Of a DNA stretch of 64,000 nt, positions 37,218-46,207 are shown one piece after another. The stretch spans positions 1 through 64,000 of the forward strand of contig JAICLL010000006.1 in the NCBI GenBank assembly GCA_025927475.1, written 5' to 3'. Numbering within the stretch: the stretch's first letter is position 1; each line of letters begins with the position of its first letter. The translations under genes were made by a program, and so were the position numbers. The notes beneath the pieces were generated by a model that saw nothing but the letters and a program-made list of their open reading frames with translations, did no database searches and was not told the origin of the DNA. Origin of the DNA: Pirellulales bacterium. Its GTDB lineage: Bacteria; Planctomycetota; Planctomycetia; Pirellulales; JAICIG01.

Positions 37218-40109
37218 TCACTGGCCTCCCCCGGATTCACGGGCAGGCTCGGTCGCGGGCAGGCCCGGCGCGCCGGGCCGCCGCAGCGGATAGATCACAA
37301 TCGCTTCGGCCGCGTGGTTGGCGGCCGGGTAACGCTGGCGGGCCAGGGCCGTGGCCCGGTCGCCCGCGTTGTCGTCGGGCTTGTACCGGGCGTGCAGCCG
37401 GCCATGCTCCGCCGCTTTTTCGTTTTCGCCAAGTTGCTTATAGAGCAATTGCAAATTGTAGTGCGCCGTCACGTTTTCGCTGTCGATTGACAGCGTCTTC
37501 TCGAACTGCTCGATCGCCCGGCGCAGAAAATCGTCGCGCTGCGCCCTGCGTTTGGCGCCGTGCGATTGCTTGGCCAGATCGAACAGCGTCTGGCCATACA
37601 GGTTAATCACTTCATAATCGAGACTGAAATCAAACTTGCGGTCGATCATCTCCTGCGTGCGGTCGTCGAGCACGTGGCGGAAATTTTCGGCGGCGTCGAG
37701 CAAGTTGCCCTGCTGGCGGTTCACCACGCCCGTCAGCCAGTTGAGCGTCCAGGGAGGCGCCGGCGGATCGGTGTCTTCGGCGGCCCGGTTGAGCGCCTCG
37801 ACGGCTTCGTCCAGCCGGCCCTCGGTCTGATATACGCGTGCCAGATTGAGCGGGCCATCGTACCGGCCCAGCTTTTCGACTTCCTTAAATGCCGCCTCGG
37901 CCTGCTTCAGCTCGCCCTTGGCGCCGCCATTTTGGCCTTCGAGCAACAGCCCGATGCCATAATCGTTCCACCGCTGCCAGGGCGGAATGGTCGAGGCTGC
38001 GTTTTCCGGCGAGTCTTCTGCGCCAGCCACGGGAAAGGTCACGCGATCGACGGCCAGCGTGGTGATGGGCAGCTCGTTGAGATACGGCGTGCCCGGCGTA
38101 TGCCCGCGAATCGGGCGGTCGCCTGGTCTCACACCAGCGGCGATATGGTCCATGTACGCTTTGTCGAATTTGCGGTACTGTAACTTGACCTCAACCGTGA
38201 CGGGCGCCGCCACGTCGTCCGGCAATTCAAGCTCGTAATGCACCACCTGCCCGGCGCCGGGCGGAATCTGATGGTTATAGAGCGGCACAAAAATGTCCTG
38301 CGGATTGCGGCGATCGATGCGGTTGCCATCGCGGTCGAGCATAAAGACGTTGATGAAGTGCGACCACGGATCGACTTCGCGGTCGTCGCTGATCGCGCCG
38401 TTGCGGCCAATCACACGCCCGCCGCTGGTGACCGTGACATCGACCCAAACTTCGTTGGAGTCAACCGTACCCTGCGTAAACAGGTGACCCAGCTTGAGCG
38501 TGCGGATAACGGTTTCGAGCAGGTATTTCCGGCCCGGCGTGAGCGTGGGCAATTGGGGCCGCAACGGCGCGGCTAGCTCGCCGTCGATGCCGCCGCCCTC
38601 GCGCACGCCAAACAGGTCGATCCGAACATTGCCTTCCAAAAACTTCTGATGGGCGGCAATCGTGACATCATCGTCAACCAACCAGGCCAACCCGGTGTTG
38701 GCCGTCGCAAACAGATGGTCGTGAATGCTCAGCTCCTTGGCGCCGGCGAACAGCTTCGCGCCGAAATCGCTCGACGGCTGGGCCGGCATGTGACACTCGG
38801 CGCAATTGGTCTTGGCGACTTCGGGATAATAAAAACTGCGTGCCCCATGGCCCGAGACGCCGCTGAGCAAATAGGGATCGTAATGGTTCTGTCCCCGCAG
38901 GAAGTCCTTGTAGTGCGTAACGGCTCGCGGCAGGTTCACCTTGTGGCAGGTCGAGCAAAACTCCGCCGAACGATGAAAGTCCTTGAGGAACGTTTTCTTG
39001 TGGAACGACGGCTTGGCCTTGATGAGCTGCTGGTTGACGAACTGCAACAGCGGGTTTTCGCTGAAGGCGAAGGGATAGTGCACCGGCTCTTCGATGGTAT
39101 AGTCGGCGTTGCCGATCGTGCTGTTGACGTTGGTGATGGCATGGCAGACGGTGCAGGTGATGCCGGCTTGCGCGGTGGGGTCGTTCACGATGTCGTAATC
39201 GGCCCGGTCAAAGGCGCCGCTGAAAAAGGGCACCGGGTCGTGACAGCCGGCGCACCAGCGCGAGGCCTGCACGTTGCCGTCACGCTTCAGCGACACTTCG
39301 CGCGTCTCGCGGACGCTAAAGAAATACGCCGGGTTGTTGAACGAGCTGAGGTGATGGGCGCTGTGGAACCAGCCCTCGTAGGCGTCTTGGTGGCATTGCA
39401 GGCAGTAGCTGTCCATCATCAGCGTCTCGGCGGGGATGAAATTGCCGGTAGCCGTCATCGCCGCCGATGGCTCAAAATATTTTTTGCCCTCCTTGGGTCC
39501 GGCCACGTTCCAGCGGCGCGGGTCTTGCGAATGGAGCAGCACCATGCCGAGCACCACGGCGGCAACGGCGCCGGCATAGGCCAGGCCGATGCGCCACTTG
39601 ATGCGCGGTCCCGCCAGGCGGTGCAGCCAATACAGCCAGCCCGCCGCCAGGGGCGAGCCGACGTGCAGCCAATACACCAGCCACCGGGCGGCCGGCTGCT
39701 TCAGCTCGAACCGCCCCACCACCCGCATCAGCAGCAACCCGGTGACCAGCACCGTGATGCACACCACGAACAAGGCATAACCTACGCGCACCGCGCGGCG
39801 GTTGCGGCGGTTCCACGAGTTGAGCATGTGTACAACGCCGAACACGATGAATGGGACAATCAGCAGCAAGCCCAGCGCCAGGTGGCCCAGAAACATGAAT
39901 TGATAGAAATAGTTCTGGTAGGTGTGGTGGGTCCACCATTCGAGCGCCGTGATGCTGGCCAAATATCCCGAGTTGGCGCCCAACAGCGCCAGCAGGGCAA
40001 ACACAAACAGCAATAACTTTCGCAGTCGCGGGCCGACCGCCCGCACGTATTTTTTGGGCGTCGGCTTGCCGGGCGGCGCTTGTGATGAAGAGGGTGTCAT
40101 TGCGGACAT
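37218..40109 (-). CDS. Membrane multiheme cytochrome c / TPR fusion protein
   Basis: About 5 N-terminal TM helices; five CxxCH motifs (CLQCH, CAGCH, CTVCH, CSTCH, CAECH); C-terminal TPR region. Confidence 0.9.
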   Translation of the reverse strand: MSAMTPSSSQAPPGKPTPKKYVRAVGPRLRKLLLFVFALLALLGANSGYLASITALEWWTHHTYQNYFYQFMFLGHLALGLLLIVPFIVFGVVHMLNSWNRRNRRAVRVGYALFVVCITVLVTGLLLMRVVGRFELKQPAARWLVYWLHVGSPLAAGWLYWLHRLAGPRIKWRIGLAYAGAVAAVVLGMVLLHSQDPRRWNVAGPKEGKKYFEPSAAMTATGNFIPAETLMMDSYCLQCHQDAYEGWFHSAHHLSSFNNPAYFFSVRETREVSLKRDGNVQASRWCAGCHDPVPFFSGAFDRADYDIVNDPTAQAGITCTVCHAITNVNSTIGNADYTIEEPVHYPFAFSENPLLQFVNQQLIKAKPSFHKKTFLKDFHRSAEFCSTCHKVNLPRAVTHYKDFLRGQNHYDPYLLSGVSGHGARSFYYPEVAKTNCAECHMPAQPSSDFGAKLFAGAKELSIHDHLFATANTGLAWLVDDDVTIAAHQKFLEGNVRIDLFGVREGGGIDGELAAPLRPQLPTLTPGRKYLLETVIRTLKLGHLFTQGTVDSNEVWVDVTVTSGGRVIGRNGAISDDREVDPWSHFINVFMLDRDGNRIDRRNPQDIFVPLYNHQIPPGAGQVVHYELELPDDVAAPVTVEVKLQYRKFDKAYMDHIAAGVRPGDRPIRGHTPGTPYLNELPITTLAVDRVTFPVAGAEDSPENAASTIPPWQRWNDYGIGLLLEGQNGGAKGELKQAEAAFKEVEKLGRYDGPLNLARVYQTEGRLDEAVEALNRAAEDTDPPAPPWTLNWLTGVVNRQQGNLLDAAENFRHVLDDRTQEMIDRKFDFSLDYEVINLYGQTLFDLAKQSHGAKRRAQRDDFLRRAIEQFEKTLSIDSENVTAHYNLQLLYKQLGENEKAAEHGRLHARYKPDDNAGDRATALARQRYPAANHAAEAIVIYPLRRPGAPGLPATEPARESGGGQ

Positions 40110-40236
40110 GCGGTTGACAGCTCCTAATGCGCCGCGGCTTCAGGCACGGGCGCGCGAGAACGGAAACAACGAAAGACGAAGTAAACGACCTACGGCCAAG
40201 CTCGGTCGGCATCGCAAGCCCCCCCCAAAGGTAGCG

Positions 40237-40260
40237 CGATGCGCACGGCCGTGCGCATCG
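40237..40260. repeat. Perfect 24-bp palindrome CGATGCGCACGGCCGTGCGCATCG
   Basis: Exact self-complementarity, intergenic. Confidence 0.9.
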
Positions 40261-40289
40261 AACTCCGCATATTGCTTTTGCCGGCGAAG

Positions 40290-40313
40290 GTAGCCCCGGC
40301 CCTTGTGGCCGGC
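40290..40313. repeat. Dispersed palindromic repeat GTAGCCCCGGCCCTTGTGGCCGGC
   Basis: Identical to 21409-21432. Confidence 0.9.
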
Positions 40314-40391
40314 TCCGGTGACGCCGCCCGGCCCGTGGCGCGGCCTCAGTTCGCCAAGGTTAAACCGACGGGGAGCGAAGCCCACCGTGCT

Positions 40392-40874
40392 TCACTTCGC
40401 CGATCGGGGCGGACGCTCGATCGCCCGCCGGTAGCCAGCCAGCGGCTGACTGGAGAGATGAAACGCCGCGGCCTCGCATGCGGCCTCCGACCAGTTGGCC
40501 ACCGAAGACCAGCAAGCCCACTGATGACCGCCCGACATCGACACCGTGGGCGCCGAATCGGTCGGCTGCGGAAGCTGCCGGTGGCAATTCGGCCCTTGGC
40601 AGGTGGGGGCGATGGGCATCCGCGGGCTGCCCATGGGTTTGGCGAAAATCGCGACGATGTCGCCGGCTTCCGGCTCATCGCGTTCGCCGCGCGCGGGGCC
40701 ATCATGAGGCATCGTTCCGGCGACGTGCACGTAATCGCCGCAGCTTGCCCGGGCTTCGGAAGCCACAACCGCGAGCGTGGCCAACACCGCGGCGGCCGCT
40801 AGGCGCGCGAAGGGTTGAACTGGCGCAATGCGCCAGCGGAGCGCTGCGGGGATGAAGACCTTGCAATTCCGCAT
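40392..40874 (-). CDS. Hypothetical secreted protein
   Basis: Hydrophobic leader FARLAAAAVLATLAVVASEARA; start at M14 of the ORF uncertain. Confidence 0.5.
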   Translation of the reverse strand: MRNCKVFIPAALRWRIAPVQPFARLAAAAVLATLAVVASEARASCGDYVHVAGTMPHDGPARGERDEPEAGDIVAIFAKPMGSPRMPIAPTCQGPNCHRQLPQPTDSAPTVSMSGGHQWACWSSVANWSEAACEAAAFHLSSQPLAGYRRAIERPPRSAK

Positions 40875-41061
40875 CGGGCGATTGTTCTGCGACGCGAAGT
40901 TCGAAGCAGACAAATGGTGGAAGCTACGTCGGCGAGATCAACCGTCATTTTAAGTCGGTCCCGCAGCCCCGTCAAATTGGCCGTGATTGTCGGCATCCCT
41001 CGCATCGGCGCCGCGCCAGCTTGCCGGGCCTAGTTGCCTGGGCTACCTTGAGGCGTAACCA

Positions 41062-41135
41062 GCGCCCGTAGCTCAATTGGATAGAGCAGCGGACTTCTAA
41101 TCCGCAGGTTACAGGTTCGATTCCTGTCGGGCGTG
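41062..41135 (+). tRNA. tRNA-Arg (anticodon TCT)
   Basis: Cloverleaf: GCGCCCG..CGGGCGT acceptor, GCTC/GAGC D-stem, GCGGA-CTTCTAA-TCCGC anticodon arm, ACAGG-TTCGATT-CCTGT T-arm; CCA not encoded. Confidence 0.96.
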
Positions 41136-41278
41136 CTTCGGTTTCCGACCGCGAAAAGAGCGGTGAGTTGACCAAGTATTTCAAGATCGTCGGCACGGTA
41201 TAATGCCGCCGTGGGGGAGGGTGACGTTAATGCGGCCACCGGGCCTTTCTTCGATCGGTCGTTCCTCAGGAGGAGTCT

Positions 41279-43576
41279 ATGATGCGGAAGCTCGCCTGTC
41301 ATGCGGGGATTGCCGCCTTCGCCACTGTTTTTTCCGCCGGCGTTTCGTGTTTGGCCGCCGAGCCGAGCCATGGCGCCGCGGCCCCAAAGGCTGTGGCACA
41401 CGTTTCCGTGCAAGGAAAAGTCGTCGATCCGGACCGCCGCCCCGTGGCGAAGGCGCACGTGGTGCTCCGGGTTGTCAGTAGCCGCGTGCGCAGCGAAACC
41501 GGCATGATCGACGTGGCCGATATCGTCGCCGAAATGCAGGCCGACGACGAGGGCAGGTTTGCGTTTGAGCGGGTGCCGCTGGACGCCTCGATGAGTCACA
41601 TTATCACTATGCTCCGTAGTGGCCAGCGCGGCGCCGACGTGGTGGCTACCGCGCCGGGTTTTGGACTCAGTTGGACGCCGCTGTTTGGATTGTCGGCCGG
41701 CGCAGAGGTCACGTTGGCGCTGAAGCCAGCCGCGGCATTGGAAGGCGCCGTCGAAAACGACCGCGGAGAGCCGCTGCCCGACGCGGTGGTTGAAGTCATC
41801 GGCCTCTCGCGCCCCGAAAACCCCGAAGATGGTTTCTTGCAAGACACGGAAAGTTTGAACCTGATGTTTTCCGCCCTGCGGCCAACCGCCGTTAGCGACC
41901 GCGAAGGCCATTTCCGCATCGCCGGGCTGCCAAGCGATCAGCGCATTTCGCTGTGGGTGCGCCATGCCGACCATCCGCAGAAGTTTTTTATGGCTGCTGT
42001 GGGAGAACATGCGAAGGCGGGAACACTGGCGCGGACACGCGGCGGCGAGGCCAACGAGATTCCGATCCACGTCAATCCGGTCCGGCTGACCTTGCCCGAT
42101 GGTCCGCGTGTCGCGGTGCGCGTCAGCGATGAAAACGGCCAACCAGTGGGCGGCGGGCGAGTGGGCCTCCTGCGAAACGGCGAATGGCGTGGCCGCGTGC
42201 CAGCCGATGGAAACCTGCGGATGGCGGTCGGGTCGCCCGGCGACTATCGGCTCATCTATATGCCGCCCGAGGGAACCACCGGATTTTCCATCAGTCGGAA
42301 CGTCACCCTGGCGAAGGCCGACAACATCTTGCCGCGGGAAATTCAAGTGCGAATTCCGTCGGGCAGAATCATCGAAGGCCGCGTCGTGGGCAAGGGAAGT
42401 GACGTGGGACTGCCGGGCGTAACGGTCAATTGGGCGGGTGGAAAGGCAGCCGCCCTACAAGGGCCGGCCGATTCCGTTGCCTCACAAACAACGACCGACC
42501 GTGAGGGCCGTTTTCGGTTGCCGGTGCTGCCGGGGCCCGGCAGGATCTCCTTGCGAGGCGATGCACCAGGATTCTTTATTGTCGATTTCCGCAGCGCCAA
42601 CGGCCCCGAGCGGGAAAAATATACGTGGCCGATTGATGTCGCCGAAGCTAGCGAATTAGAACCGCTGCGCCTGGAGGTCTCGCGCGGGTTGATTGTGAAA
42701 GGCCGGCTGCTCGATCCACAAGGCTCGCCTGTGGCCGTTATCGCCGTGCGCATTACCACCGATCGATCCGACACGGCACAAGAGGCGACGACCGACGCCG
42801 ACGGCCGGTTCGAAGCGTCGGGCTTGAATCCCCGCGAAGGCTGCATGCTGTCGGCGGTCGGCGACGGGTTGGCCGCCTGGCAGGCCGTGGCCGCCGCGCC
42901 GAATCACCCGCTCGACGAGCCGCGGACCGCCGAAATCGAATTGACGCTTCAGCCGGCGGTGACGCTCACCGGGCGTGTGCTTTACGACGGCAAGCCGCTG
43001 GCCGGCGTGCGGCTCATGCTGAGGCGTGGCCAGCAGGTCGATCGCGGAATGCGCATGAACAGCTTGGCAACCGCGGTTACGGGCGCCGATGGAAGCTATC
43101 GTCTCAGCGGTCTCAAGGCTGGCGACCGGTATGGAATCGAGGTGAAGCCGCCCTTCGCCGCGGTCGATCCCAAGTGGCATCATCAAATGCCGTATGTTGC
43201 CTCGCTGCCCGACGATGCATCGGGCGACGTGACGCTCGAAGACGTGAATCTTCTCAAGTTAAATCAGTCGTTGTCGGGCGTGGTGATCGATCCCGATGGG
43301 AAGCCGGTGACCGGGGCCACGGTGAGCGTTCAACTGCGCGACGGGCACACGTCGCTATCCCGCACCGACTTTTCGGCGCCGCCGCCTTGGACGAAAACCG
43401 ACGATGGCGGCCGTTTTCGCCTGAGCATGCTGCCCGAGGCCCCTTTAATGCTGATGGCATATATTAGTCCCGGCGGAGGCGGGCGAATCCGCTTTCCCGC
43501 GCGCGTCGACGTGGAAATGAACCAGCAAGACATTCGCATCGTGCTCGACCCATCGCTGGTCGAAGAGGAGGAATGA
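41279..43576 (+). CDS. Secreted carboxypeptidase-regulatory-like (CnaB-like) repeat protein
   Basis: Signal peptide; repeated VQGKVVDPDRRPVAKAHVVLR / VKGRLLDPQGSPVAVIAVRI / LSGVVIDPDGKPVTGATVSV units. Confidence 0.85.
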   Translation: MMRKLACHAGIAAFATVFSAGVSCLAAEPSHGAAAPKAVAHVSVQGKVVDPDRRPVAKAHVVLRVVSSRVRSETGMIDVADIVAEMQADDEGRFAFERVPLDASMSHIITMLRSGQRGADVVATAPGFGLSWTPLFGLSAGAEVTLALKPAAALEGAVENDRGEPLPDAVVEVIGLSRPENPEDGFLQDTESLNLMFSALRPTAVSDREGHFRIAGLPSDQRISLWVRHADHPQKFFMAAVGEHAKAGTLARTRGGEANEIPIHVNPVRLTLPDGPRVAVRVSDENGQPVGGGRVGLLRNGEWRGRVPADGNLRMAVGSPGDYRLIYMPPEGTTGFSISRNVTLAKADNILPREIQVRIPSGRIIEGRVVGKGSDVGLPGVTVNWAGGKAAALQGPADSVASQTTTDREGRFRLPVLPGPGRISLRGDAPGFFIVDFRSANGPEREKYTWPIDVAEASELEPLRLEVSRGLIVKGRLLDPQGSPVAVIAVRITTDRSDTAQEATTDADGRFEASGLNPREGCMLSAVGDGLAAWQAVAAAPNHPLDEPRTAEIELTLQPAVTLTGRVLYDGKPLAGVRLMLRRGQQVDRGMRMNSLATAVTGADGSYRLSGLKAGDRYGIEVKPPFAAVDPKWHHQMPYVASLPDDASGDVTLEDVNLLKLNQSLSGVVIDPDGKPVTGATVSVQLRDGHTSLSRTDFSAPPPWTKTDDGGRFRLSMLPEAPLMLMAYISPGGGGRIRFPARVDVEMNQQDIRIVLDPSLVEEEE

Positions 43577-43577
43577 G

Positions 43578-44807
43578 ATGCCGACAATCGCCCTCTTGTT
43601 ACTCAGCGGCGTGGCCGCGACGCCGGCTCCTGGCACGCTCGTGGGCCGTGTTACCGACGAGGCCGGTGCGCCGATCGCCGGTGCCGTCGTCGATCTCTAT
43701 ACAGCCCGGCCGCGCATCGGCTTGCCCACAACGTGCCCCTCGTGTTACCGCGACTGCGCGAAATCGACCCAGACCGACGCCGACGGCCGATTCTCGATCG
43801 ATCAGCTCGATTTGAACTTGTTGTTCCGCGTGCTGGTGATGGCGGCCGAGCGACGGGCGGTCGTGACCAAGCTGATCGACCCCGCGGCCGCCGAGCTCGA
43901 AGTGGAACTTGAGCCCGTGCCTAGCGGCTTGCCCGACGAGCGGATGCTGCGCGGAAAAGTTGTCGATGAAAACGGCCACCCACTGGCCGGCGCGCTCCTT
44001 TGGCCCACCGGAGCGAAAACTCGCGAGCGCCGCTGGTGGGGCGCTTTGCCGGGCGTCGATGAAGCCGCCGTGGCTGACGCCGAGGGGCGATTTGTCATCA
44101 CCAGCCAGGAACCGAAGCTCGCTCTCGATGTGCAGGCCAGCGCCCCCGGATACGCGACCTCTCCCGCGAAACTGTTCGACCTGGACGGCAGCGAGCACGA
44201 AATCCGCCTGCGGCGCGGGGCGAGCGTTTCAGGACGCCTGAAGTATCAAGGCAAGCCGGCCGCGCAGCGCGCCATTGGCATCGTGCAGCGCGATCGCTCG
44301 GCAGGTCGCTTCTTGGGCGAAACGACGCTGGCCACCAACGGCGAGGGCGGCTTCATGTTCGTCGACCTGCAACCCAACGAACGCTACGTGCTTTACTCGC
44401 TCTGCGACGGCCAGCACGATGCGCCGGTGCTCAAGACGGTGAGCGTGCAGACGGACGGCGAGAGCGAGGTGACGCAGCTTGGTGAACTATCGCTGGTCGA
44501 GGGCCTGACCTTGTCGGGGCATGTCGAACTGCCCGCGGGCGCGCGGCTTCCCGAGGGCGCCAAGGCGCGGGCGAGCCGCGATCCGGCCTGGGATTGGTGC
44601 GAGACTCCGCTGGACGATCAAGGCGCATTCACCCTCCGCGGCCTGCCCGCGGAGGTTTATAGCGTGAGCGTGATTGTGCCTGGCTTCGCAATCGATAGCT
44701 CACGGCTGCGTTATCAATCCACGGGCGAGAGCGAGTTCGGTTTGCGTTTGCGCGGCAAGGGCGACTCGCGGCTGGTGTATGTGGCAGTGCCGCTGAAGGC
44801 GAAGTAG
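43578..44807 (+). CDS. Carboxypeptidase-regulatory-like domain protein
   Basis: LVGRVTDEAGAPIAGAVVDLYTARP, LRGKVVDENGHPLAGALLWPTG; starts immediately after the upstream stop. Confidence 0.83.
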   Translation: MPTIALLLLSGVAATPAPGTLVGRVTDEAGAPIAGAVVDLYTARPRIGLPTTCPSCYRDCAKSTQTDADGRFSIDQLDLNLLFRVLVMAAERRAVVTKLIDPAAAELEVELEPVPSGLPDERMLRGKVVDENGHPLAGALLWPTGAKTRERRWWGALPGVDEAAVADAEGRFVITSQEPKLALDVQASAPGYATSPAKLFDLDGSEHEIRLRRGASVSGRLKYQGKPAAQRAIGIVQRDRSAGRFLGETTLATNGEGGFMFVDLQPNERYVLYSLCDGQHDAPVLKTVSVQTDGESEVTQLGELSLVEGLTLSGHVELPAGARLPEGAKARASRDPAWDWCETPLDDQGAFTLRGLPAEVYSVSVIVPGFAIDSSRLRYQSTGESEFGLRLRGKGDSRLVYVAVPLKAK

Positions 44808-44861
44808 GCCCCGAATTTCGTTTCGCCGCAGTAGAAGCAAAGCGAGGTGGTCATGCTAGCG

Positions 44862-45506
44862 CTATTTGGGGCGAATTTCCAGCAGCACGCTCTCTGATTC
44901 GGTGCCCGGCAAGGGCCAGGTGTCGAGCTTGCGAAGTTGTAGCGAGCCCAGCAGGTTGCGGTCGCGGGCGTCTTGCCGTTCGGCAACCCACTGCGGACCT
45001 TTGATGGCCAGCAACCGGTCGAACGAACCCCAGTGCGGCTCGAACCAGGTGAGCAGCTTGGGCAAGGGCGCCACCGCGCGGGCCACCAGCGTGTCGAAGG
45101 TTTTTTCCGGCAGCAGATCTTCGGCGCGGCGGTGAAAAACGGCCAGCGGCATGCCAAGCTCGCGTACGATTTGCTCGACCGCGCGGGCCTTTTTGGCCAC
45201 CGACTCGCAGAGCGCGACCTTCAAATCTTCGCGCAACACCGCCAGCACCACGCCCGGCACGCCGCCGCCGGTGCCCACGTCGAGCACGCGCTCGCCGGTT
45301 TCCAGGTTTCGAGCAATGACTTGCGAATCGACCAGGTCGCGGCTAACGAATTTTTCGTAGTCGGTATGGCGCGTCAGGTTGAGCTTTTCGTTCCAGTCCC
45401 AGAGCAAACGGCAATAGCGATCGAGCGCTGAGATTTGCTCGGTCGCCAGTTCAATCCCGTGCCGCGATAATGCTGTGTCGAGCGTATCGTCGGCGGGAAG
45501 AGACAT
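44862..45506 (-). CDS. rsmG: 16S rRNA (guanine527-N7)-methyltransferase RsmG
   Basis: LTRHTDYEKFVSRDLVDSQVIARNLETGERVLDVGTGGGVPGVVLAVLREDLKVALCESVAKKARAVEQIVRELG. Confidence 0.94.
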   Translation of the reverse strand: MSLPADDTLDTALSRHGIELATEQISALDRYCRLLWDWNEKLNLTRHTDYEKFVSRDLVDSQVIARNLETGERVLDVGTGGGVPGVVLAVLREDLKVALCESVAKKARAVEQIVRELGMPLAVFHRRAEDLLPEKTFDTLVARAVAPLPKLLTWFEPHWGSFDRLLAIKGPQWVAERQDARDRNLLGSLQLRKLDTWPLPGTESESVLLEIRPK

Positions 45507-45619
45507 ACTTGCTCCAACTGCGAAGAGATATGGGGATGAAGGGAGATAACGAAAGAATTGAGAGAACCGGCGCCGGCCGCCCATGGCAATACAGCGGTCC
45601 GTTCAGTTCGTTCATCTCC

Positions 45620-46018
45620 TTATCTGTTTGTTATCTCCGTATTTCCTCTACCCAAAAAGCGGCTCAGCTTTTCACGCGTGGCGGGCTCGTCGAGCTGCGC
45701 TTTGCCAAAGCCCGGCTCGGCGCCGGCGGCGATGGCGGTCTGCTGATGCTCCGCGAAATTCGTCACCAACATCACGGGCGTGGCCGACAACTGCGCATCG
45801 GCCTTCATGGCCTGCACCAGTTTCAGCCCGTCGTCTCCGTCGGTGTCGAGCTTGCGATTGACCAGCACCAGATCGAACGCTTCCTTGCGCAACGTCGCCA
45901 GGGCGTCGTGAATCTGGTGCGCCTGCACCACCTGAGCGCCGAACTGCGCTTCGACGAGCCGGCGGATCGACCCATGATCGAGGCTGCACTGGCCGACGTC
46001 GAGAACGCGCTTGGGCAT
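45620..46018 (-). CDS. Degenerate response-regulator receiver domain protein
   Basis: CheY-like fold pattern (FDLVLVNRKLDTDGDDGLKLVQAMKADAQLSATPVMLVTNFAEHQQTAIAAGAEPGFGKAQL), but Asn at the expected phospho-Asp. Confidence 0.75.
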   Translation of the reverse strand: MPKRVLDVGQCSLDHGSIRRLVEAQFGAQVVQAHQIHDALATLRKEAFDLVLVNRKLDTDGDDGLKLVQAMKADAQLSATPVMLVTNFAEHQQTAIAAGAEPGFGKAQLDEPATREKLSRFLGRGNTEITNR

Positions 46019-46067
46019 GGGGGTGGTTGGGGGTTGGGGGGTTGGTGCGCGATGATTCATTATCCGT

Positions 46068-46133
46068 TGGAATCCCGACGCGTAAGCGAGGGAAACGGCC
46101 AACTCTTCCTCGCTAACGCGTCGGGCTTCCAAG
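46068..46133. repeat. Long hairpin repeat (GGAA(T/G)CCCGACGCGTAAGCGAGGGAAA family)
   Basis: Related hairpin at 22133-22193. Confidence 0.85.
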
Positions 46134-46157
46134 CCGATCACGCCTCGCTCGCATTAC

Positions 46158-46207
46158 CGGCCGGCCACAAGGGCCGGGGCTTGGCCGGCCACAAGGGCCG
46201 GGACTAC
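46158..46207. repeat. Tandem pair of GGCCGGCCACAAGGGCCGGG(G)C palindromic repeats
   Basis: ggccggccacaagggccgggg cttggccggccacaagggccgggactac. Confidence 0.9.

Noticed and set aside
38649-40016. 455-aa plus-strand ORF
   Set aside because: Antisense shadow of the multiheme cytochrome gene
41062-44807. Genomic island integrated at tRNA-Arg
   Set aside because: No integrase and no visible duplication of the tRNA 3' end within the window
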